Source: Flavobacteriaceae bacterium
Lineage (GTDB): Bacteria; Bacteroidota; Bacteroidia; Flavobacteriales; Flavobacteriaceae
Direction: 5' to 3'
NCBI GenBank assembly: GCA_004762155.1
Contig: SIHP01000011.1
Span: 62,001-126,000 of the forward strand
Length of the DNA: 64,000 nucleotides
Below, piece after piece: positions 10,401-18,428 of the stretch. A program made the position numbers and the translations under genes. Below the pieces are notes generated by a model. It was not told the origin of the DNA and ran no database searches. It saw only the letters and a list, made by a program, of their open reading frames with translations. The first letter of the stretch is position 1, and every line of letters starts with the position of its first letter.

Positions 10401-10673
10401 AGTTCCGCTATTTTCTTTAGAGGTTGAGGTAACTCTATCAACACCTTCCAAACCTTTTAGGTTTTCTTCAATTTTAAGTATCACACCTTCTTCTACTTCT
10501 TGAGGAGAAGCACCTGGGTAGGTAATGATAACTTGAATGTTTTTTGCGTCTACTAACGGAAAGAAAGAAGATTTTATAGAACGTGCACCAATAATACCAA
10601 AGATGGCAAAGGCAAGCACAATTACATTTACAGCAACGTCATATTTAATAAAATACGAGATAATTTTTTTCAT
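7401..10673 (-). CDS. RND-type efflux pump, inner-membrane permease (AcrB/MMPL-like)
   Basis: 1090 residues with the RND plan: one transmembrane helix at 8-28, a large periplasmic loop with YPGASPQEVEEGV near 50, a block of helices from about 330 to 480 containing GILVDDGIVIAENIY (the proton-relay helix TM4 with DD), then a repeat of the same arrangement with GIMVNDGLVLIGKF near 945 and helices up to about 1035. These proton-driven pumps export drugs, detergents, lipophilic compounds or metals; the substrate cannot be told. About 60 charged residues follow the last helix. It starts 24 bases after the adaptor stop and overlaps the TolC gene. Confidence 0.93.
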   Translation of the reverse strand: MKKIISYFIKYDVAVNVIVLAFAIFGIIGARSIKSSFFPLVDAKNIQVIITYPGASPQEVEEGVILKIEENLKGLEGVDRVTSTSKENSGTINVEIITGEDIDFMLLDVKNAIDRVSSFPVGMEPLVVYILEEVRETISFSISGSNVPLRTLKQIGQRVENDLRALDGISQISISGYPDEEIEIAVDENKLRAFNLSFTDVSQAVSNANILVTGGTIKTNAEEYLIRANNRSYYGNELANLVVSANNNGSIVRLSDVASIKDQFSETPNAFYFNGNLSVNVSVTSTNSEDLLTSAETIKEYITEFNKINNNVQLDVVRDLSITLNQRTALLTENAIIGMLLVLLFLSIFLNTRLAFWVAFGLPVAFLGMFIFAAQFDVTINVLSLFGMIIVIGILVDDGIVIAENIYQHFEMGKSPIRAAIDGTMEVIPPIISAVLTTILAFSTFLFLDGRIGEFFGEVSTIVILTLVVSLVEALIILPAHLAHSKALRTKKEIEATKSTGLFAKMRNINKWGDKIMQWLNDKVYSPLLRFTLKFKVLVFAIFTALFIITIGAVKGGIIGTTLFPSIASDRISVSLSMPNGTNEKITDSIITIIESKANILNKELTKEYLVGEEYEGKVIFENVLKRLSSSSEASLNINLLPGEERPDAVNASLVANKLRELVGPVYGTESLIFGSGGNFGGSPVAVSLLSNTIGDLKGAKVALKEWLNNNPLLKDVSDNDPAGIKEIRLKLKENAYLIGLDLRTIMTQVRAGFFGTEAQRFQRGQDEIRVWVRYDRNERSSIDNLDQMRILTPDGNRVPLEEIATYTIERGDVAINHLKGIREIQVSADLKDPSQSATDILDAIRNEVMPEIQAKFPSVTASFEGQNREASKISNSAGLVFPIILALIYMTIAFTFRSYSQPLLLMLLIPFSFTAVAWGHLIHGFPVNILSALGIIALIGIMVNDGLVLIGKFNSNIQKGLQFDEALYEAGRSRFRAIFLTSLTTIAGLAPLIFEKSRQAQFLKPMAISIAYGIGYATVLTLLVLPLFLAFSNKFKVLVKWLITGNDVTKEEVERAFKEVKNETNNEEELLNLESSISLTKLKNDTNEK

Positions 10674-10697
10674 TATTTAATGTGTTTATTCGTAATA

Positions 10698-11825
10698 TTA
10701 ATTATTGCTATTAGAATCTTTAGCGATCTTTACAATCATACCGGCATAGGCTTCAGGAACATTTTTTGTTAATAACAAATCTCCTTCTTTAAGTCCTTGA
10801 AGTATAATGTTTTTTTCAGAAAAATGAATAGGTGTAACAGGTACTAAATCTAAAATACTATCTTTAACTACATACACTTTATTGTTTGCTTGTAAAAGAT
10901 TACGTGCAATACTAATTGCATTTTTAGCTTCTTTAGCAGTCAATTTTGCTTCCAAATACATTCCTTCTTTTAAATCTGTGTTTTTAATTTCAACGACGGC
11001 TAAAATGGTTTGTGTTGTAGGATCTATACTTTCGTTAACTCGCGTAATTTTACCATTATATTGATTGTTATCATCTAATGAAGAAAGTAAAACTTGTCCG
11101 CCAGTTTGTAACAAGTTGGCATAGGCAACATTTACAGAAACTTCCATTTCATAAATACCTGTTTGAATAAACTCACCAAGTTTTTGTCCAGATCTTATAA
11201 GTGTACCTTGAGTAACTGAAGCGTTGGTTAATGTACCAGAAAAAGGAGCTCTTAATTTGTATTTAGATAAGCGTTGTTCTAAATTCTTTACATTATAATA
11301 AGACGAGAAGACACCTTTTCCAGTGATAAAATATTTTTCATTTTCTGCAATAACTTCTGGTAGTTTAGGTGTTGTTTTATTCATATCAAAGTTTGATAGG
11401 TAATGCTGCCATTTTTCATAAATATTAGGATAATCCAAACGTAAGTCTGGCATAATAGAGGTGATTAATTTGTAAAACTCACTTTTAGCAGCTTGTACCG
11501 AAGCATAATATTCAGATGAGTTAATACCTACTAACACTTCTCCTTTTCTAAAGTTTTGTCCTGTTTTAAATGGTTTAGAACTAAAATTGAAAATACCTTG
11601 TACTTCAGCATATAGTTCAACTCTCTTTTTAGCAGTTAAAACTCCAGTAGAAGTTATAATAACCGGAATGTTTTGGTTTTCTACAGGTGTAACATATACC
11701 GATTGAGTTACTTTTTTTGTTACAGGTTTTTTCTTCTCTTTTTTATTAGCAATAAAATATGTGGCAATAAAATATGCAGCAATTATAAAAAGTACTCCTA
11801 ATATTGATAAAATAATTTTTCTCAT
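10698..11825 (-). CDS. RND efflux periplasmic adaptor (membrane fusion protein)
   Basis: 375 residues. A single N-terminal hydrophobic anchor (residues 4-26) is followed by a Lys-rich stretch, the first lipoyl-like half (GVLTAKKRVELYAEVQG near 60 and FRKGEVLVGINSSEY near 103), a short helical hairpin, the second lipoyl half (YKLRAPFSGTLTNASV near 190) and beta-barrel and membrane-proximal domains. This is the standard HlyD/AcrA layout. It bridges the RND pump and the TolC-type channel and is the first gene of that operon. A 22-base dyad about 40 bases upstream may be the operator. Confidence 0.92.
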   Translation of the reverse strand: MRKIILSILGVLFIIAAYFIATYFIANKKEKKKPVTKKVTQSVYVTPVENQNIPVIITSTGVLTAKKRVELYAEVQGIFNFSSKPFKTGQNFRKGEVLVGINSSEYYASVQAAKSEFYKLITSIMPDLRLDYPNIYEKWQHYLSNFDMNKTTPKLPEVIAENEKYFITGKGVFSSYYNVKNLEQRLSKYKLRAPFSGTLTNASVTQGTLIRSGQKLGEFIQTGIYEMEVSVNVAYANLLQTGGQVLLSSLDDNNQYNGKITRVNESIDPTTQTILAVVEIKNTDLKEGMYLEAKLTAKEAKNAISIARNLLQANNKVYVVKDSILDLVPVTPIHFSEKNIILQGLKEGDLLLTKNVPEAYAGMIVKIAKDSNSNN

Positions 11826-11867
11826 GTAGTAAAAGTTAATATTGGTATTTGTAAAAGTATAATTTTA

Positions 11868-11889
11868 TCACTTTGTCTAATTAAAGTGA
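11868..11889. promoter_or_regulatory. Inverted repeat upstream of the efflux operon
   Basis: Arms TCACTTT and AAAGTGA separated by 8 bases, 43 bases before the adaptor start, in a 353-base gene-free gap (11826-12178). Size and position fit a dimeric repressor site (TetR or MarR type), though no regulator gene is adjacent. The rest of the gap shows no gene; its right end holds a candidate promoter for the CDGSH gene. Confidence 0.45.
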
Positions 11890-12126
11890 AAAACTTACGA
11901 ATCTTAAAAAGTATGTTAAATATTTAACGAAGGTATTTATAAATAAGAACCTGTAATTGTTTTAAAGCGTTAAAAAAAGACTAAAAAAACAGTGCTTTGA
12001 ATAAACATTATTTGTTTTGCTTAAATGATTAATTATTCATTGTTTTTTGGGATAAAATTTGTGTTTAACTTAAAGGATTCCTGTTTATTAAGACTGACAT
12101 CAAATTAAGATTAAGAAAGTTGTTTT

Positions 12127-12159
12127 TTGTGTTTATTATATTTAAAAAAAGTATCTTTC
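12127..12159 (+). promoter_or_regulatory. Candidate promoter of the CDGSH gene
   Basis: TTG at 12127-12129, a 22-base spacer and TATCTTTC at 12152-12159, one mismatch from the Bacteroidetes TAnnTTTG box. The start codon is at 12179, leaving a leader of about 15 bases. Confidence 0.4.
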
Positions 12160-12178
12160 TTTATCAAAAAAGATATAC

Positions 12179-12412
12179 ATGGAATTACCAAAAAGAGCAG
12201 GAAATGCATCAATACCTGTAGCATTAGAAGAAGGAAAAAATTATGCATGGTGTACTTGTGGATTAGCAACAGAACAACCTTTATGCGATGGAAAGCACAA
12301 AGGAACCTCCATGAGGTCATTTGTTTTTAAAGCAGAAAAAACTGAGACAAGAAATTTATGTTCTTGTAAGTTAACGAAAAACCCACCTTTTTGTGATGGT
12401 TCGCATAAGTGA
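12179..12412 (+). CDS. Two-motif CDGSH iron-sulfur protein
   Basis: 77 residues, with no signal peptide or membrane helix. Two complete CDGSH-type [2Fe-2S] sites are visible: C25, C27, C36, H40 (WCTCG to LCDGKH) and C61, C63, C72, H76 (LCSCK to FCDGSH). The 3Cys-1His ligand set is characteristic of mitoNEET-like proteins, which hold a redox-active, transferable cluster. The soluble two-site form resembles the bacterial and type-3 Miner proteins. The reading frame overlaps the following lipoprotein gene by 17 bases, suggesting translational coupling. Confidence 0.92.
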   Translation: MELPKRAGNASIPVALEEGKNYAWCTCGLATEQPLCDGKHKGTSMRSFVFKAEKTETRNLCSCKLTKNPPFCDGSHK

Positions 12413-12788
12413 TTTTACAATATTAAATATTATTGTTCTTTTATGTTTTAGTTTGATGTCATGTAATACAACATCAACAAAAAAAATGGAATTTAATAGT
12501 GAATTATGGAAACATAGCGGAGGGGAATCTTTACTAGCTGATACTAGGAAAAGAATGGTAGATGATTTATTAGGTAAAGAACTTCTACTAAATAAGAGCG
12601 AATCAGCTATAGAAGATATGCTAGGTTTTTCTTCAGGTTTAAATAAAATAGATACTATTAATATTAAGTATTACCAAGTTCAAGAGGTTTATAAGTTAGA
12701 TATAGATCCTGAAAAATTAATTTTTTTAGAAGTTATTTTTAATGAAAACGGAGTTTCAAAAAAAGTAACAATAATAGAAACAAAGTGA
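12396..12788 (+). CDS. Small lipoprotein, possibly BamE-like fold
   Basis: About 130 residues. A hydrophobic segment (ILNIIVLLCFSLMSC) ends in a lipobox-like LMSC, predicting a lipid-anchored periplasmic protein. The mature part contains RKRMVDDLLGKELLLNKS, then EDMLGFSSG and beta-strand-like ends, reminiscent of the small BamE/OmlA fold found in short lipoproteins; this is weak inference. A GTG one codon upstream (12393) is an alternative start; both overlap the 3' end of the CDGSH gene. No function can be assigned. Confidence 0.7.
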   Translation: MVRISDFTILNIIVLLCFSLMSCNTTSTKKMEFNSELWKHSGGESLLADTRKRMVDDLLGKELLLNKSESAIEDMLGFSSGLNKIDTINIKYYQVQEVYKLDIDPEKLIFLEVIFNENGVSKKVTIIETK

Positions 12789-12834
12789 AGCTCAAAAAAG
12801 CATTAAAAACATGATTTGAATGTATTTAAATTAA

Positions 12835-13245
12835 ATGATGAAAAATTTTATTCTAAAAAGACTTATTAGAATAATATTCTTAACTAGTAAAGAAGAGTTA
12901 CCAAGAAAATCGAATATTAAAAACCCAAAGATGGAATACGAAGGAATGTCTGAAGCATTTATCAGGGAAGATGAAGGGTTATGGGAACTTAAAAATCGTT
13001 ATTTGTTAGATGTTTTTAAATATGTAATTAATCATAGAATGAAATTAGTTGTAGGTTCTAAAAATGATGTTGAATGCATTCTTATAGCTTAGATAAACAA
13101 ATTTTTGAAATGGCTAAAAGATATTAGTCAGACTGGATAGGTTTTGAAGAATCTAGATGTTCATATAATCAAGAATTAGCTAAAAGAATTATGAGGATTA
13201 AGAAAGTTGTTGATTGGAGATTTCAAAAATTATTTAATGATTAAT
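12835..13245 (+). pseudogene. Decayed gene of unknown function
   Basis: The intact part (12835-13092) would encode 85 residues from an ATG. The amino-acid-like sequence continues in another frame after a frameshift near 13070: HSYSLDKQIFEMAKRY, an in-frame TAG near 13125, then SDWIGFEESRCSYNQ through to RFQKLFND and a stop at 13243. The continuation has a normal protein composition over about 55 codons with only one stop, which is best explained by a frameshift plus a nonsense mutation in a once longer gene of about 136 codons. I do not recognise the family. Confidence 0.55.
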
Positions 13246-13311
13246 TAAAAAGCTTTATAAAAACAAAACAAAAAATGTAAGTTTCATTTATTATTTTAGA
13301 CAAAAAATTAC

Positions 13312-13881
13312 ATGAGAGATTTTATAAAAAAAATAGCAAGTAATTTTTTCACGACATCTAATATATTTTTTACTATAGCTATGGCTGTTGTTTTATATCC
13401 GCCTTCACGTATTTGGGTGCTTCGTCAAATGTCATTTTCACCATCTTTAGAAAAAGTAGAAGAAAACAAGTTCATTTCAAATTATAATTGGGACTTAAAA
13501 GGGCTAAATGCAGCAGATGTTAACTTTTCAGAATTTAAAGGAAAAGTAATTTTTCTTAATTTTTGGGCAACTTGGTGTCCGCCATGTGTTGCTGAATTGT
13601 CTTACATTCAATCATTTTATAATGATTATAAGGATAAAGTGGTTTTTATTTCTTTATCAAATGAAAAATGGTCAGAAATTAATTCGTTTTTTAAGCAAAA
13701 CGAATATGATTTTCCTGTATATCAGCATAAAAACACAACTCTAAAAGATTTACCAAACGTAAGTTCTATTCCAAGAACTTTTATAATTGATAAAAAAGGA
13801 AATATTAGAATAGATAAAACTGGAGCAGCTGATTGGAATAGTAATAGTTTTAGAAATCAAATAGATGAATTGTTGAAGTAA
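13312..13881 (+). CDS. TlpA-like membrane-anchored thiol-disulfide reductase
   Basis: 189 residues. One N-terminal membrane helix (about 13-31) places the rest in the periplasm. The thioredoxin-like domain starts near 60 and carries FLNFWATWCPPC with Cys89 and Cys92, and the cis-Pro segment SSIPRTFIID near 153. TlpA/ResA-type proteins reduce disulfides, for example in cytochrome c maturation or outer-membrane protein quality control. No cytochrome biogenesis genes are near, so the partner is unknown. It is transcribed alone between a decayed gene and the convergent MarC gene. Confidence 0.88.
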   Translation: MRDFIKKIASNFFTTSNIFFTIAMAVVLYPPSRIWVLRQMSFSPSLEKVEENKFISNYNWDLKGLNAADVNFSEFKGKVIFLNFWATWCPPCVAELSYIQSFYNDYKDKVVFISLSNEKWSEINSFFKQNEYDFPVYQHKNTTLKDLPNVSSIPRTFIIDKKGNIRIDKTGAADWNSNSFRNQIDELLK

Positions 13882-13916
13882 TATAAAACTAAAACGATCT
13901 TAAATTATATTTGTTT

Positions 13917-14531
13917 TTATTGAAATGTTAATTTAATTCCTTCAGTTAACATTCCAGTACCAATAATAGCAAGAATCAATCCCATTAATTTTCCAATTAC
14001 AGCTATTAAATTATCTCCAATTTTTTTCACAATTAAATCACTTAAAATAAAAGCTAAATAAGTTAGAAATATCATTAAAGCAAAAACAGCTATAACAATT
14101 CCAGTATGAATATAAGTGGTGTGAGTAACAAAATTCATAGCTGTTACAATGGTTCCAGGTCCTGCTAAAATAGGAATAGCTAAAGGAGAGATTGCAAGGT
14201 TACTTTTATCGTCTGAGTTATTAGCATTATTGTGTACTTTAGATTTTTTTGACATTAACATTTCAAACCCAACATAAAATATTAATATTCCTCCTGTTAT
14301 TTTAAATGAAGGGATGGTAATTCCAAATAATTTAAAAATATATTTTCCAGCAATAATAAATGCTACAACTATAATGAATGCAGTAATTGATGCAGTTTTT
14401 GCAATCTTTTTTTTACTTTTTTTATCTTCACCTTCAACAAGACCTAAGAAAATAGGTGTATTAGCTATTGGATTCATAATAGCAAAGAATCCCATGAATA
14501 CTGTTAAACTGTAAGTAATTAAATTTTCCAT
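13917..14531 (-). CDS. MarC family integral membrane protein
   Basis: 204 residues with six predicted membrane helices. Family landmarks are MGFFAIMNPIANTPIFLGL (14-32) and ISPLAIPILAGPGTIVTAM (about 113-131), the two related Asn/Pro-Gly motifs of the MarC/UPF0056 fold, and a short hydrophilic Lys/Asn-rich loop between them. The family was once linked to multiple antibiotic resistance, but its transport role is not established. Length is normal (about 200-220). It is convergent with the TlpA-like gene and divergent from recQ across 281 bases. Confidence 0.9.
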   Translation of the reverse strand: MENLITYSLTVFMGFFAIMNPIANTPIFLGLVEGEDKKSKKKIAKTASITAFIIVVAFIIAGKYIFKLFGITIPSFKITGGILIFYVGFEMLMSKKSKVHNNANNSDDKSNLAISPLAIPILAGPGTIVTAMNFVTHTTYIHTGIVIAVFALMIFLTYLAFILSDLIVKKIGDNLIAVIGKLMGLILAIIGTGMLTEGIKLTFQ

Positions 14532-14800
14532 ATTTATAATTTATTAAAAATGAAGTGAAGTGTTTTTGTAGTATAAAAGTACACTATAATTTATAGTGAA
14601 ACTCTTTTATAAAAGTTAAAATTAAAAAAAGCTAGTTTAAGTTTTTAAGACAATTGATCAATTTATTATTTCATCTAAAGTTTTCAATTAAATAAAAAAT
14701 GTCAGAGTTTAAATTAAAAGAAGCAACAGTTTTTAACAAAGCTTTTTGTGAATTTTCTTTTTCTGTATGTTTTTAATAAAGACATTTCACTACTTTATTT

Positions 14801-14808
14801 TACCTTTG
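14801..14808 (+). promoter_or_regulatory. Candidate -7 box of recQ
   Basis: TACCTTTG matches TAnnTTTG and ends four bases before the recQ ATG, so transcription would begin at or next to the start codon. A clear TTG at the -33 position is not visible. Confidence 0.5.
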
Positions 14809-14812
14809 CGCT

Positions 14813-16936
14813 ATGACTGAAATTACTGAACAACACTTATTAGAGAAACTAAAAATTAACTTTGGTTACGATAGTTTTCGATTAGAGCAACAAACGATTA
14901 TCGAGAATATTTTAGCTAAAAAAGATACTTTGGTTATTATGCCAACTGGAGGTGGTAAATCTATTTGTTTTCAGTTACCAGCATTGTTTTTTGAAGGAAT
15001 TACATTAGTTATTTCTCCGTTAATTGCTCTAATGAAAGATCAAGTAGATAGTTTAAAAGCAAACGGAATTTCAGCTACATATTATAATAGTAGCCAGTCA
15101 TCAGAAGAACAACAGCAAGTTTTTGATGCTATTGCTAATAAAACAATTAAGTTACTATATGTTGCTCCGGAGAGTTTGCCATTATTGCAAAATGTTTTAA
15201 ATCAGAATTATATTAGTTGTGTCGCTATTGATGAAGCACATTGTATTTCTGCTTGGGGACATGATTTTCGTCCATCGTATAAACAATTATCTTTCTTAAA
15301 AAAATCATTACCAGAAGTTCCAATTGTAGCATTAACTGCAACTGCTGATAAAGCAACTCAGGAAGATATAATGCAACAATTAGCAATTTCCCATGCAACA
15401 CGATATGTGAGTTCTTTTAATAGAGAAAATATAAGTTTAGAAGTTCGTCCTGCAAATGATAGAGTGCAACAAATTATAAAATTCATTCAAAGAAAACCAA
15501 ACGAATCTGGTATAGTATATTGTTTAAGTAGAAAGGCCACGGAGCAGTTGGCAAGTAAGTTAAAACAAAATGGTATTGATGCAAAATCATATCATGCAGG
15601 TTTGTCTTTTGATGAACGAGCAAAGACTCAAGAAGATTTTATTAAAGATGAAACTCAAATTATTTGTGCAACAATAGCCTTTGGAATGGGGATTGATAAA
15701 TCGAATGTTCGTTGGGTGATTCATTATAATATGCCTAAAAACATTGAAGGATATTATCAAGAAATCGGTCGTGCTGGTCGTGATGGATTACCTTCACAGG
15801 CGTTGTTGTTTCATAGTTATGCAGATGTAATTCAATTACGTCAGTTTATTTCTAATACAGGAAATCAAGAAGTACAAGAAGCAAAGTTAGAGAGAATGAA
15901 ACAGTTTGCAGAAGCAACAGTTTGTCGTAGAAAAATTTTGTTGAGTTATTTTGGAGAATTAATTGGTGAGAATTGTGGTAATTGTGATGTGTGTGAAAAT
16001 CCACCAACCTTTTTTGATGGAACAGTGATCGCTCAAAAAGCTTTATCTGCTATTTATAGATTGCAACAAAAAGAAGCCATGGGAACAGTTATTGATTTTG
16101 TTCGTGGCGCAAAGAATGCAGCTATTTATGATAAAGGTTATCAGAATTTAAAAACCTACGGAGTAGGAAACGATATTTCATGGAAAGATTGGCAACATTA
16201 TTTGGTTCAATTAACAAATCAAGGATATTGTCAAATAGCATTTCATTTAAATAATGTTTTACATTTAACAGATTTTTCTAAAAAAGTTTTGTTTGATGGA
16301 GGAAAAGTTCAATTAACAACACCTGTAGAATTTAAGAAAGAAACAAAAGCTGCAGCTAAAGAAAGAAAGGCGAAAGCTAAAAGAACGCCAACTGCTAAGG
16401 ATACTTTATTTGAACGTTTGCGAAAGTTGCGTTATTCTATTTCCAAAGAGGAGGATATAGCAGCGTATTTGATTTTTAGTGATGCTACATTAAAAGAATT
16501 GGAAATTCAACGTCCGCAAACAGATGATGAGTTTTTAGCTATAAGTGGAGTTGGACAACGTAAGTTAGATGTTTACGGAGGAGAGTTTATGGCAGAAATA
16601 AGAACTTTTATCAACGAGAAAAAAAGAGGGAAAAAAGATACTACTTTAGAAACCTACAAATTATATCAGGAAGGTTTTACTATTGATGAAATAGCTGATA
16701 AAAGAGATTTGAAAGCACAAACAATTTTTTCTCATTTATCTAAGTTATATTTAGAGGGAAAAGACATTGCTTTAGATAAGTTTATAGATGCAGATACTTT
16801 AAAGTTAGTAGCAAATGCTAAAAAAGTATTGAAAGATGAGCCTACATTAAGACCTTATTTTGAGTTCCTAGGAGAGAAAATTCCATATGAACTAATCAGA
16901 ATTGGATTAACAATTTTACAGAAGAAAACATTGTAA
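14813..16936 (+). CDS. recQ: ATP-dependent DNA helicase RecQ
   Basis: 707 residues. The SF2 core has Walker A MPTGGGKS at 43-50, DEAHCISAWGHDFRPSY from 140 (motif II plus the RecQ aromatic-rich loop), LTATAD in motif III, and IAFGMGIDKSNVRWVIHYNMP with QEIGRAGRDG in motifs V and VI. The RQC zinc site CRRKILLSYFGE to CGNCDVC follows near 370-405. A winged-helix region and an HRDC domain (about 525-600) come next, then a C-terminal helix-turn-helix-like segment. RecQ unwinds recombination and repair intermediates 3' to 5'. Flavobacteria often carry two recQ copies; only this one is here. Confidence 0.96.
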   Translation: MTEITEQHLLEKLKINFGYDSFRLEQQTIIENILAKKDTLVIMPTGGGKSICFQLPALFFEGITLVISPLIALMKDQVDSLKANGISATYYNSSQSSEEQQQVFDAIANKTIKLLYVAPESLPLLQNVLNQNYISCVAIDEAHCISAWGHDFRPSYKQLSFLKKSLPEVPIVALTATADKATQEDIMQQLAISHATRYVSSFNRENISLEVRPANDRVQQIIKFIQRKPNESGIVYCLSRKATEQLASKLKQNGIDAKSYHAGLSFDERAKTQEDFIKDETQIICATIAFGMGIDKSNVRWVIHYNMPKNIEGYYQEIGRAGRDGLPSQALLFHSYADVIQLRQFISNTGNQEVQEAKLERMKQFAEATVCRRKILLSYFGELIGENCGNCDVCENPPTFFDGTVIAQKALSAIYRLQQKEAMGTVIDFVRGAKNAAIYDKGYQNLKTYGVGNDISWKDWQHYLVQLTNQGYCQIAFHLNNVLHLTDFSKKVLFDGGKVQLTTPVEFKKETKAAAKERKAKAKRTPTAKDTLFERLRKLRYSISKEEDIAAYLIFSDATLKELEIQRPQTDDEFLAISGVGQRKLDVYGGEFMAEIRTFINEKKRGKKDTTLETYKLYQEGFTIDEIADKRDLKAQTIFSHLSKLYLEGKDIALDKFIDADTLKLVANAKKVLKDEPTLRPYFEFLGEKIPYELIRIGLTILQKKTL

Positions 16937-17010
16937 AATAATAGGCTTTTAAGATGCTAGTTTAAAAGGTGATTGTTCTTTAAATGAAGTTTAAGCGTTG
17001 TTGGTTTTTA

Positions 17011-17035
17011 GTTCCATGAGCTAGTCGAATGGAAC
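17011..17035. repeat. Small intergenic inverted repeat
   Basis: Arms GTTCCAT and ATGGAAC around 11 bases, followed by a tandem CCTCAGAA doublet. It lies between recQ and the J-domain gene and has no T tract, so it is not a convincing terminator. It may be a degenerate interspersed repeat. Confidence 0.35.
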
Positions 17036-17057
17036 CTCAGAACCTCAGAAACATACT

Positions 17058-17774
17058 ATGGAATCACAAAACTTACCAGTTAATAATAAGCCCAAAGAAG
17101 TAGTTGAGTTAGAAGGTGAAATTAACGAGTTAACGAATCAAATAAATAAAGTTGAGCAAAAACTATTTCCATTTGAGCAATCATTAAGAAATGAAATAGC
17201 GGATTTATTAATAGAAGAACAAGAACTTACTGTTTTATACAAGGCTCAAAAAAAAGCAAAAAAAGAAAAGCGTTTAGCACAAAAACGAAGAGGGAAAAAT
17301 TATGTTGTGGCTAAAAAAGGTTTAAAAGTCATCAATAAAAAAAATAGCGAATCGGAAATTCATCAACAAAAAGAAAAAAAACGTTTGTATAAAGAAGCGA
17401 TGCTATTTGTACATCCAGATAAGTTTTCAATGAAAGCAGAAGAACAAAAAACTGCTACAGAAATTACAACAAAATTGATTGATATATATAAAAGCGGAAG
17501 CTTGGAAGAGTTAATAGCATATCATGCACATGTTTTTAGTGGCAATACTAAAATTGCTATAGCTGCAACTTTTATTGAAAACAAAAAGATTGATAAAACG
17601 GCTTATTTAAAGCAAGAAATAAAACGTTTAAAAAAAGAGTTGGAAGAGTTGTTAGCAAAATACACTTACAAGGTGTTAACTACTTACGAAGAGCCAATGA
17701 CTTTTGTAAAAGAGTTAACAGGATATTACAACGATCGGATTTTTAAATTAAAAAAAAGAACACGAAAAAAATAA
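17058..17774 (+). CDS. J-domain-like coiled-coil protein
   Basis: 238 residues, very rich in Lys and Glu. Residues 14-60 and 180-205 are predicted coiled coil. The middle has KRLYKEAMLFVHPDKFSM (about 111-128), in which HPD is the invariant tripeptide that lets J proteins stimulate the DnaK ATPase, followed by a helix (TATEITTKLIDIYKSG) as in J-domain helix III. It lacks the Gly/Phe and zinc-finger regions of DnaJ, so it would be a class C co-chaperone with its own client or location. The HPD could be coincidental, but the flanking helices support the call. It ends in a terminator shared with the convergent membrane-protein gene. Confidence 0.6.
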   Translation: MESQNLPVNNKPKEVVELEGEINELTNQINKVEQKLFPFEQSLRNEIADLLIEEQELTVLYKAQKKAKKEKRLAQKRRGKNYVVAKKGLKVINKKNSESEIHQQKEKKRLYKEAMLFVHPDKFSMKAEEQKTATEITTKLIDIYKSGSLEELIAYHAHVFSGNTKIAIAATFIENKKIDKTAYLKQEIKRLKKELEELLAKYTYKVLTTYEEPMTFVKELTGYYNDRIFKLKKRTRKK

Positions 17775-17800
17775 AGGAGTTGTGTTTTACCAACTCCTTT
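17773..17800. terminator. Bidirectional terminator
   Basis: Perfect 10-base stem AAAGGAGTTG with CAACTCCTTT and an 8-base loop, between the convergent genes ending at 17774 (plus) and 17811 (minus). Confidence 0.8.
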
Positions 17801-17810
17801 GTAAAAAGTA

Positions 17811-18428
17811 TTACTGTTTTAATTCTTCAATCTCTTTTATAATATCATCAAGTTTAGAGATAAGAGTTCCGTATAAAATTTTTGTTGATATTTTGAAAAC
17901 GGTCATAGCAATAGCAAAAATGATAAAAACTACTGTAACTCCAATACCTAAAATTTCAATAAGCGTAGTATCTTTTGAAATAAACCTAGCTAAAAAACTA
18001 GTATCCTTTATAAAGTACCCTAAAATAAAAATAGAAAGGACTACTAATGGAATGATGTACATAAAGAGGTTTTTAGTTGCTTTAGATACATAGTCTATTA
18101 TCTTTCTATAGTTCTTTAAATAGGTTAAATTATCAGATTTTATATCGATAGTATTAAATCTATTTAATAAGTTTCTGTTAAAAAAGTACAAACCTATAAT
18201 TAAAGAAGCTCCATAAACTCCAATAATGTATTGCGAGAAAATTATTGATGTAATTAACACCAAAACAGCTATTGGAATTAAACCTTTATTATCAATTTCA
18301 TAGGTTCTTTTTATTCTACTAATAATTGACTTTGATTTTTGATTATACAAATCATTTATTTTTGGAGCCACTAATGATTGCTCATTAATAAAGGACTCAT
18401 TCCATATTTTTTCAATTGATTTTTCCAT
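17811..18428 (-). CDS. Membrane protein coupled to an ECF sigma factor (possible anti-sigma)
   Basis: 205 residues. A soluble N-terminus (1-45) precedes four hydrophobic segments at about 50-66, 68-84, 120-140 and 160-180, and a charged C-terminal helix. The gene overlaps the upstream sigma-factor gene by 17 bases, the usual arrangement of a sigma factor with its membrane-bound antagonist. The short cytosolic N-terminus could bind the sigma factor. I see no zinc-binding HxxxCxxC anti-sigma motif, so the role rests on gene order alone. Confidence 0.55.
   Translation of the reverse strand: MEKSIEKIWNESFINEQSLVAPKINDLYNQKSKSIISRIKRTYEIDNKGLIPIAVLVLITSIIFSQYIIGVYGASLIIGLYFFNRNLLNRFNTIDIKSDNLTYLKNYRKIIDYVSKATKNLFMYIIPLVVLSIFILGYFIKDTSFLARFISKDTTLIEILGIGVTVVFIIFAIAMTVFKISTKILYGTLISKLDDIIKEIEELKQ

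Noticed and set aside
12127..12330. 67-codon plus-strand reading frame
   Set aside because: It overlaps the CDGSH gene in another frame, and its product has no protein-like composition beyond the shared region.
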